DNA from: JAVBQJ01 sp031549115 | GTDB lineage: Bacteria > Verrucomicrobiota > Lentisphaeria > Victivallales > Victivallaceae | Direction: 5' to 3' | DNA: 64,000 nucleotides | NCBI GenBank assembly: GCA_031549115.1 | Contig: JAVBQJ010000049.1 | Location: forward strand, 1-64,000 | Part shown: in pieces, positions 1 through 6,141 of the stretch | Position numbering within the stretch: position 1 is the first letter of the stretch | How the letters are laid out: each line of letters begins with the position of its first letter | Position numbers and translations under genes: made by a program | Notes under the pieces: generated by a model | The model's input: the letters and a program-made list of their open reading frames with translations, nothing else | Database searches by the model: none | Told to the model about the DNA's origin: nothing

Positions 1-88
1 TCCGCAAAGAATCCGGAGCGGTTTTCCGGTCGAGGGGGCTACTGACGTAGCTACCTCGACCGGAGGGCCGCTCCGGGGCAGTTGCGGA
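1..88. repeat. Large nested hairpin at the window edge
   Basis: The segment folds back on itself almost end to end. TCCGCAA (1-7) pairs with TTGCGGA (82-88), CCGGAGCGG (13-21) with CCGCTCCGG (68-76), CCGGTCGAG (26-34) with CTCGACCGG (55-63), and CTAC (39-42) with GTAG (47-50) at the tip. There is no T-tract, so it is not a textbook terminator. It may continue beyond the left edge of the window. Function is unknown; candidates are a folded extragenic repeat or an mRNA 3' end of a gene outside the window. Confidence 0.6.
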
Positions 89-104
89 CGCGACCGCTTC
101 GTGG

Positions 105-202
105 CACGCGAGAGATGAGCTCTGCCATGCGTTGCCGGGACGGTACAATACTTGTATTGCCCCATCCCGGCAACGCACGGCAGCTTCTCATCTCTCGCTG
201 TG
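105..202. repeat. Second large hairpin with about 31-bp arms
   Basis: The left arm (110-140) and right arm (165-196) are near-perfect inverted repeats. They share GAGAGATGAG at the base and TGCGTTGCCGGGA near the tip, with a short unequal stretch between. Outside this, CACGC and GCTGTG extend the pairing. The loop holds a smaller perfect hairpin, CAATAC-TT-GTATTG. Placed next to the 1-88 hairpin it gives a tandem pair of folded elements. Nothing coding is convincing here. From 203 to about 336 the sequence becomes AT-richer and leads into a promoter. Confidence 0.6.
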
Positions 203-336
203 TCATGGTAGGCCGAATTAGTCGCCGCATCAATATTCGTTTCAATTATACCACAAAACCGTTCGCGATGAAATGGTGAAAAACAATATATTGTGTCAAA
301 AAACACCAAATGTCAGCAAAATAGCGATTCCAATAA

Positions 337-364
337 TTGCCAAATCACACCATGGTGCTATATT
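337..364 (+). promoter_or_regulatory. Promoter candidate for the AraC gene at 371
   Basis: TTGCCA (337-342), a 16-bp spacer and TATATT (359-364) make a reasonable sigma-70 promoter. Transcription would then start within a few bases of the ATG at 371, and no Shine-Dalgarno sequence precedes that ATG, so the message could be leaderless. The match is to consensus only. Confidence 0.4.
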
Positions 365-370
365 ACGCTC

Positions 371-1201
371 ATGAAGAAAATCAATCGTACCGGATTCGTC
401 AGCCAGACCGGCGTCAACATCATCTGGTGGTATTATTCGTCACGCCTGCGGGAGTGGAATTACCGCAACAGCTGCGGCAACTTCTGGCGGCTGTACTGGA
501 ATCCGCGGCCGGGAGCGGAGATCGAACTGGACGGTACCTTTTACCCGTTGGATGCCTCCCGGATCGTCGTGATTCCGCCCCGGTGCAGCTTTTCGACCCG
601 CAGTTCCGGCACGTTCGCCCATCTGGCCATTCACTTTCTGGCGCCGGAATTTCTGGATTCGGTGCGGCGCGAATTTCACTTTTTTCCGGTCGCGGCGCCG
701 GATTTCGCCGCCATGCCGGAGCTGTTGTACCAACTTCAGGACCGTACACGGGCGGTGGAGTGGAAGATGATCGCACTGTACGAACTGGTGTTCCGGGTCG
801 TCCGCCGTTTCGCCGCCGCCGGTGCGGAGCCGGAGGAGCGCAAACCCGCCGATCTGCGCGTCCTCCGGATCGCCGAGGCGATGAACGCCGATCCGGCGCG
901 CATCCCCGACAACCGCGAACTCAGCCGCCGGAGCGGCATGTCCGTCAATACCTTTCTGCGTTTGTTCAAGCAGGAATTCGGGATGTCGCCGCAGCAATAC
1001 GCCCGAATCCTGCGCATCGATCTGGCGCGCAGCCTGATCTGGCGCGCCGACCGCAGCCTCGACGAGGTCGCCGCCGCCACCGGCTTCGCCGACCGTTATC
1101 ATTTTTCCAAGGTGTTCAAGGCGGTGACGCAGTGCACCCCGGCGCAATTCCGCCGCTTCCACTCCGCCACCCGGCTGCTTTCCGGCGCCCACCTGGAGTG
1201 A
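371..1201 (+). CDS. AraC family transcriptional regulator
   Basis: This encodes a 276-residue AraC/XylS-type regulator: an N-terminal sensing domain (about 1-150, cupin-like) and a C-terminal pair of helix-turn-helix motifs (about 175-270). The second HTH shows the family signature ATGFADRYHFSKVFK followed by TPAQFRR. The frame is open further upstream to 293, but that extension (MSKNTKCQQ...) has no ribosome site and unlike composition, so the ATG at 371 is preferred. It is convergent with the DUF4838 operon on the other strand, which it may control; the inducer is unknown. The same FADRYHFSKVFK block recurs in the AraC protein at 5299. Confidence 0.85.
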   Translation: MKKINRTGFVSQTGVNIIWWYYSSRLREWNYRNSCGNFWRLYWNPRPGAEIELDGTFYPLDASRIVVIPPRCSFSTRSSGTFAHLAIHFLAPEFLDSVRREFHFFPVAAPDFAAMPELLYQLQDRTRAVEWKMIALYELVFRVVRRFAAAGAEPEERKPADLRVLRIAEAMNADPARIPDNRELSRRSGMSVNTFLRLFKQEFGMSPQQYARILRIDLARSLIWRADRSLDEVAAATGFADRYHFSKVFKAVTQCTPAQFRRFHSATRLLSGAHLE

Positions 1202-1231
1202 TGCCGCCTCACTTGCAACCGCCAACGCCAA

Positions 1232-1447
1232 CCTCGTCCGCTCTATGTGGAGATGGCACTGTCGCTCACGCTTCCAGTGCCATCTCCACCATCACTACCT
1301 CGGGCGGCTTCCGCTCACCTCCCGGTTCGCTTACTTTACTTTCGCCTCTTTCGGGCGGCTACGCCGCCTGAGGCGACCAGCAGAATCCGCCTGCTGGATC
1401 GGCGTCTCCGTATGACGGAGGGCAAACCGCCGCTTCGCGGCTCTATT
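1232..1447 (+). repeat. Dispersed repeat, copy A (intact)
   Basis: One of three copies of a roughly 215-235 bp intergenic element (others: 9205-9348 plus 10875-10930, and 47792-48024). Shared blocks in order are CCTCGTCCGCTC, a GTGGAGAT/ATCTCCAC hairpin (arms 1247-1261 and 1275-1289, 15 bp perfect), CCTCGGGCGGCTTCCGCTC, a GGCGACCAGC...GCTGGAYC inverted pair, CTCCGTATGACGGAG, and CCGCTTCGCGGCTCTATTTT. The last block touches the stop codon of the leftward gene that ends at 1448. A short open frame runs through it but is not considered coding. Confidence 0.75.
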
Positions 1448-3757
1448 TTATAGATGCGGTACCAGGATACACCGGTCGATGAAGACTCCGTAGGGCGCTT
1501 CCGCCGTGCTGAAGCGATACGGCGCACCGGAAAACTTCGCACTGACATAGACGTCGAACGCCATTCCGGGGTATTCCGCAAACGCCCGGTCCAGCGGGAA
1601 TTGAATGCCCCAGTCGGTCAATAGATACATATATGCCGTCGCTTCCGGCGTCACCGTCCCCAGATGGAAATAACGGTAACCGGGCCCCGCCGCCGTATCC
1701 GGATCGGCGGCGGCAAGCTCCGCCAGCCGAACGCCACGGCTTTCGCTCCAGACCCCGGCCGCCAACGGCGCCGCAGTATCGGAGAAACCGAAACTCCGCC
1801 AATCGGCGAACACCGCAAACCCGGCCTCCGACTCCGGATCCACGACCAGCTGGTTCCGGTGAATCAGCGCGAAGTCGGCGGTCAGGTCGATGACACGCTC
1901 CGGCGCTCCGGGAAGATCGGACGGAGCCTTGACCGTATCGGGCAGGCCGGCGAACATCGCCTTGAAGGTTTCAATGGCGGCGCGCTTTTCCTCGCGGTAC
2001 GACTCCTGTATCTGGGTATCGATGTATTCCAGCCACTTCCGTTCGATCGTCGCCAACAGCTGCTGCTGATGCCACGGGAATGACGCCGGGTCGCGCCCGG
2101 ATTCGACCCATTCCTGGTTCAGGCGCCGGAAAAAAACCAGTGCCGCCTGTTCGAGATTGAATTTTTCCCGTTCCACCCGGCCGCGCAATACCGGATCATG
2201 ACGCACCGCCGTCTCCGCCCGCTCGAAGCAGGCGAAAGCTTCCAGCATCACCTCGAGCGTCAGAAAGTTGTAGCTGTCGGCGTGAATAAAAATATAGCTG
2301 TTCCGGCGCAGCGCCTCATCCCGCAGCAACTCCCGGTAGCGCCGGATGTCGGGCGCGGCGCCCCCGTAATACGCCGGATAGAAGACATCCAGCAGTGCGT
2401 CCAACTGTGCCTCGGGCTGCTGCAGGAATTGGGTTTCCAGCCAGGTTTTCAATGCGTGCATGTCGCCCTTTTCCGGGCTCTGGTGTTCGATGAAAACCAT
2501 CTTCACGTCATTGTCGGCATAGAAGCGGTACAAATCGCCGAGAACGTATTCGCTCGGGTGCGGCAGATATTCCGGCCGGTAGGTGGTACCGTATTCCCAG
2601 GCGAACAAGGTATTCGACAGTTTTTCCCACTGCCGGACCTTGTCGCGGAAGGGCGCCATCGCCACAGCCAGAATCGAACCGGCCTTGTTGTTCGACGTAT
2701 TGCACAGCTTGATCAATACATTATCCGCCGGACGGATTCCGCTTGCAGGCGGGTTTTCGCTGTTCTGGTACGCCAGCGTCGAAATCCGGTAGCCGGGACG
2801 AAACGTGCTCAATTCAGCGGCGACCGCGTTGACGAAATGCAGGATCAGGCCGGAATAATTCTCCCGCGCCGTGATCGCGGCACAATCGCCGCATTGACAA
2901 TAGGTCGAGTTGTCATTCTGGGAGATTTCATAAATGGTCGGCGCCGGAACACCGAAGCGCAGGGCTTCGGCTTCGTCGGCGACGATGTAGGCCTTCAGCT
3001 TGTCGATCGTCAGTCGCAGCACCTCCGGGTTGGTCAGGCAGATCTGGCCGGTAAACTGACCGCCGACGCGGTGGCCGCCGACCAGCGAAAAATATTCCGG
3101 ATGCGTGTCGCGGTATTCGGATTCCGGGAAATACGGGTCGAAGGTATGGCAGTGGTCCGGACTGCCGAAGCGCATCGCGCCGCCGTACTCCGGGGCGATG
3201 CCCAAAGTGCCGTACCCGTTGAGCCGGTTCCGGACGGCGAAAGCGCCGCCGTCGTTGTGCGACGTGGTATCCGGGAAGATCGCCCGGAACAGAAAACGCG
3301 GCCGAACCCGTTCATCCAGCGTTCCCAGCTTCACCTTTCCGGCATGCACCGGCACCACCTCGACCGAGGGAGACAACCAGTGAATCTGCAGGTACTTCTC
3401 CAGAAACGCATAGACCCCGTAAAGCGTCCCCCGGCTGCCGCCCCCCGCAATCACGATCCGGTTGCCGAAGCTGCGGATGATGTACTCATCCTCCGCCAGC
3501 GCGCCGAAATCGATGCCCTGCGCCATGGCCCAGTCACTGCGCCCGACGTGAAACACGACCTCTTCGCTTCCGTCCGCCATGGCGAAGCCCTCCGGCGCCG
3601 CCTGCGCCAGATAGTGCCGCAGCTCCTGAACGGCGGTGATTTCAGCCGCCGGCAGTTGCGGACCGATCACGGCCGCTTCACCGGCAATCCCGCTCATCGT
3701 CCCCGCCGCGGAAACGACGGCCGACAGTATGAAACCCATCCACTTTTGCATCGTCAT
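1448..3757 (-). CDS. Secreted DUF4838 family protein (putative polysaccharide-acting)
   Basis: A 769-residue protein with an N-terminal signal peptide (MTMQKWMGFILSAVVSAAG, cleavage near AGEA). The first 150 residues resemble the alpha-glucuronidase-like N-terminal domain that precedes DUF4838 (GTLYGVYAFLEKYLQIHWLSP). The DUF4838 core follows and carries the family's cysteine motif, here YCQCGDC near residue 275. The C-terminal 150 residues look like a beta-sandwich module of unknown type. Members occur widely in Lentisphaerota and Bacteroidota sugar loci; the enzymatic activity is not established. The start ATG overlaps the stop of the prepilin-like gene by four bases (ATGA), so the two are translationally coupled. 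An in-frame ATG two codons on is also possible. Confidence 0.8.
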   Translation of the reverse strand: MTMQKWMGFILSAVVSAAGTMSGIAGEAAVIGPQLPAAEITAVQELRHYLAQAAPEGFAMADGSEEVVFHVGRSDWAMAQGIDFGALAEDEYIIRSFGNRIVIAGGGSRGTLYGVYAFLEKYLQIHWLSPSVEVVPVHAGKVKLGTLDERVRPRFLFRAIFPDTTSHNDGGAFAVRNRLNGYGTLGIAPEYGGAMRFGSPDHCHTFDPYFPESEYRDTHPEYFSLVGGHRVGGQFTGQICLTNPEVLRLTIDKLKAYIVADEAEALRFGVPAPTIYEISQNDNSTYCQCGDCAAITARENYSGLILHFVNAVAAELSTFRPGYRISTLAYQNSENPPASGIRPADNVLIKLCNTSNNKAGSILAVAMAPFRDKVRQWEKLSNTLFAWEYGTTYRPEYLPHPSEYVLGDLYRFYADNDVKMVFIEHQSPEKGDMHALKTWLETQFLQQPEAQLDALLDVFYPAYYGGAAPDIRRYRELLRDEALRRNSYIFIHADSYNFLTLEVMLEAFACFERAETAVRHDPVLRGRVEREKFNLEQAALVFFRRLNQEWVESGRDPASFPWHQQQLLATIERKWLEYIDTQIQESYREEKRAAIETFKAMFAGLPDTVKAPSDLPGAPERVIDLTADFALIHRNQLVVDPESEAGFAVFADWRSFGFSDTAAPLAAGVWSESRGVRLAELAAADPDTAAGPGYRYFHLGTVTPEATAYMYLLTDWGIQFPLDRAFAEYPGMAFDVYVSAKFSGAPYRFSTAEAPYGVFIDRCILVPHL

Positions 3758-4392
3758 TGTCCCATCCAGAAAGCGTATTCCTGCATGCCGTCGCCGGAAA
3801 CGCCGTTCGCCTGAATCGCGTCCATCTCCTTGGACGACAACGGCGCAACGTGTCCGTCCAGGTAGCCGACGTTCAGCCGGTTGTTGTGTTTGAACGCCAA
3901 CTGAAAGTAGCGGTAATCACGCGGGATCGTGACGTCGACCCAGTTGGAATCGTCGGAATTCTCGATGATGAAAAAGCAATTCGACGGCTGCTTGATCGCG
4001 CCGCGCCGGAATTGCCCGGCCAGATTCCGGTTCAACGCGTAACCCGGCCAGTATTTGCCCCAGTAGCCGCTCGGCGCGCCGACCGGTGACTTGACCGCCC
4101 CCGGACACGCCGCCACCTTGACCTCCGCCAACGGATCGATGGCGACATTGACCTCGCGGCACAATTGCAGCACCCACCCTTCGCCCTGGTCATTCGGCTG
4201 CGGCACCAGCCAATCGTCGTAATCGTCCGAATACAGATGCGAAGCCAGCGTGAGCGTTTTCAGATTGTTGGTACAGGCAATCGCCTGGGCCGCCGCCCGC
4301 GCCTTCGGCAGCGCCGGCAACAACATGCTGGCGAGAATTGCAATAATCGCGATCACGACCAACAATTCTATCAGTGTAAAATTCTTTTTCAC
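3754..4392 (-). CDS. Prepilin-type N-terminal / H-X9-DG protein
   Basis: A 212-residue protein starting with a type IV prepilin-like segment (KKNFTLIELLVVIAIIAILA), the hydrophobic helix that normally is trimmed and methylated by prepilin peptidase and packs into a pilus or type II secretion pseudopilus. Residue -1 is Asn rather than the usual Gly; Glu+5 is present. Near the C-terminus H-NNRLNVGYL-DGH fits the prepilin-associated H-X9-DG motif. It starts with GTG behind a strong site (AAAGGAGG, 6 bases away). It is the middle gene of a leftward operon between an uncharacterised protein and a DUF4838 protein. No other pilus or type II secretion genes are nearby. Its role in sugar use is inferred only from context. 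Confidence 0.8.
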   Translation of the reverse strand: MKKNFTLIELLVVIAIIAILASMLLPALPKARAAAQAIACTNNLKTLTLASHLYSDDYDDWLVPQPNDQGEGWVLQLCREVNVAIDPLAEVKVAACPGAVKSPVGAPSGYWGKYWPGYALNRNLAGQFRRGAIKQPSNCFFIIENSDDSNWVDVTIPRDYRYFQLAFKHNNRLNVGYLDGHVAPLSSKEMDAIQANGVSGDGMQEYAFWMGQ

Positions 4393-4409
4393 ATCCCGCC
4401 TCCTTTCGG

Positions 4410-5222
4410 TTATTCCGTTTTTCTTCCAATCGATTCACTGCCGTGACGCGCCAGCCACTCCTGCGTGCGTTCGACCGCGGACAAGCCGATGTCGGCAATG
4501 CAATTCGAACACAACACCATTCCCTCCAACTCCCCCTTATGGATGTATTCCCGGTAGATGTCGAGCTGCCGCGTCATCCATTCGTCCGGCATCGGCTGCG
4601 CCGCGCCGTAATCCCACATGTAGCACCCGGCCAACCGCCGCTTTCCCGGAGTCCGGCGGATCATCTCGTCCAGATTCCGCCGCAGATGCGCCAGATCGGC
4701 CGCATCCCAAGTCCAGAAGGTGATCACGTCGCAGACCGCGAGATGCTCGTCCACCGGATCCTGCAGCTGGTGATCGTACCACACCACCCACAGATCCAGC
4801 GCGCGTCCGGCATCCGTCGCCAGCTGCCGCTTGAATTCACGGATCGCTTCCGGCGGAAACAGCGCCATCCGGTCGGAATTGAGAAAGTCGTCCAGCACCG
4901 CGCCGGTGATGTTGGGGCAGCGCCGCGCCTGCCGGATCACCTCCGCGAGGTCGCCGCCGGCGACGTTGTTGCGGACCGAGCCGCAGGAGCCGACCGCCGA
5001 CCACACCACCTGCTTCAACCCCGCCAACGCGTCGGATTCGGCGTCGAACGGCGGCTGCGGGTGATTGCCCATCACCACCCGGCAACAGTTCGGAATGCCG
5101 AAAAAGGCGCACCCCTCCGCCGGCGTCATCCGATTTTCCCCCGGAAGCTTGTAATATTTCGGCGCATGATGCGACCCCGGCGACTGTCCCCACAACCACA
5201 GATGTTCCCGTAATTTTGCCAC
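4410..5222 (-). CDS. Uncharacterised protein, possibly TIM-barrel glycosidase-like
   Basis: A 270-residue protein with no signal peptide that I do not recognise as a named family. Features include repeated aromatic/acidic motifs typical of glycosidase barrels (LDLWVVWYDHQLQDP, VITFWTWDAADL, GCYMWDYGAAQPMPDEW) and several cysteines (GIPNCC, VLCSNC). It is the first gene of a leftward operon with the prepilin-like and DUF4838 genes (17-base gap to the former). It starts with GTG; there is no strong ribosome site, so the start is uncertain. It is divergent from the AraC gene at 5299, which probably controls this operon. Confidence 0.6.
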   Translation of the reverse strand: MAKLREHLWLWGQSPGSHHAPKYYKLPGENRMTPAEGCAFFGIPNCCRVVMGNHPQPPFDAESDALAGLKQVVWSAVGSCGSVRNNVAGGDLAEVIRQARRCPNITGAVLDDFLNSDRMALFPPEAIREFKRQLATDAGRALDLWVVWYDHQLQDPVDEHLAVCDVITFWTWDAADLAHLRRNLDEMIRRTPGKRRLAGCYMWDYGAAQPMPDEWMTRQLDIYREYIHKGELEGMVLCSNCIADIGLSAVERTQEWLARHGSESIGRKTE

Positions 5223-5240
5223 TTTTCATCGCTTTCTTCT

Positions 5241-5269
5241 TTGACAATGCCTTCCTTGGGCACTACTAT
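5241..5269 (+). promoter_or_regulatory. Promoter of the AraC gene at 5299
   Basis: TTGACA (5241-5246), a 17-bp spacer and TACTAT (5264-5269). A perfect 12-bp palindrome, CTATAATTATAG (5266-5277), overlaps the -10 box and also gives a TATAAT on the opposite strand. It could therefore serve divergent transcription of the operon that begins at 5222, although no good -35 box is seen for that direction. Confidence 0.5.
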
Positions 5270-5298
5270 AATTATAGCAGGAAACACAAAGGAAATAA

Positions 5299-6141
5299 AT
5301 GTCAAAGCAGGCAAACGGGATGTCAAACTCTGCATTTTTCAAAGGCATGACCAGTACAATCGCGCCTCCCGATGTAAAAATATGCAAATTCGGCAAAGAC
5401 CAGCTGACCTGCTGGAATGTCCCGATGCGCAGTCTGCCGTTCTGGCATCTGTACTGGAACGACACCGATTGCTGCGAGCTGCTGTTCCCGGAACGCAGTG
5501 TGACGTTTTCGCGCGACACCGTGGCCGTGATCCCGCCGCAGGTGATATTCGCCACCCGGATGAATCGCCTGTTCGAACACTTCTACATCGATTTTTCGGT
5601 CCATATCCCGCGTTTCGCCATGATCGTGCCGGAGGTGATTCTGCTGGACGCCGCACCTTACCGGCAGGAACTGGAGCGGCATTTCGAAGACTATAACGCG
5701 CAGCTGCTGCATGTGCACGCGCTGCTGTACCGCGTGCTGCTGGATATTCCGGAATCGCAATTCGCGCCGGCGCCGAAGCCGTCCGGCGACCAGCGTATCC
5801 GCGACGTCCTGGATATCATCGCCCGGGAGTACCATGAGGAGCTCGACAACCGGCGGCTGTGCCGCAAGGCGGGCATGTCGCTGAGCAGTTTTCAGCACCA
5901 ATTCAAGCAGCATACCGGGCTGACGCCGCGCGAATACATCATCAACTGCCGGCTCGACGCCGCCCGCAATCTGCTGTTGAATACCACGCTTGCGATCACC
6001 GAAATCGCCCGGCAGAGCGGCTTCGCCGACCGTTATCACTTTTCCAAGGTATTCAAGCGGATTTTCGGCACCACCCCGGCGGCATTCCGCAACAGCAACG
6101 GCATCTCCGTTCCCGCCGCGCCCGCCGCCATTACGAGTTAG
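5299..6141 (+). CDS. AraC family transcriptional regulator
   Basis: A 280-residue AraC-type regulator. The N-terminal half (about 20-150) is the effector domain. The C-terminal 100 residues hold two HTH motifs, with CRKAGMSLSSFQHQFKQHTG then ARQSGFADRYHFSKVFKR and TPAAFR. The ATG at 5299 follows AAAGGAAATAA, a good ribosome site. It is divergent from the 5222-1448 operon, so it is the likely local activator. Its 3' end overlaps the convergent methionine-synthase gene by 11 bases. It resembles the AraC protein at 371 in the C-terminal HTH. Confidence 0.85.
   Translation: MSKQANGMSNSAFFKGMTSTIAPPDVKICKFGKDQLTCWNVPMRSLPFWHLYWNDTDCCELLFPERSVTFSRDTVAVIPPQVIFATRMNRLFEHFYIDFSVHIPRFAMIVPEVILLDAAPYRQELERHFEDYNAQLLHVHALLYRVLLDIPESQFAPAPKPSGDQRIRDVLDIIAREYHEELDNRRLCRKAGMSLSSFQHQFKQHTGLTPREYIINCRLDAARNLLLNTTLAITEIARQSGFADRYHFSKVFKRIFGTTPAAFRNSNGISVPAAPAAITS

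Noticed and set aside
1..202. The two large hairpins as integron attC sites
   Set aside because: The conserved core sites (RYYYAAC/GTTRRRY) are not at the arm ends and no integrase or cassette structure is seen.
1247..1453. Short frames across the three repeat copies encode partly similar peptides (e.g. SPPSLPRAASA / SPPSLPREASA)
   Set aside because: Similarity follows from the DNA repeat. The frames differ in length and ends and lie over hairpins, so a protein is unlikely.
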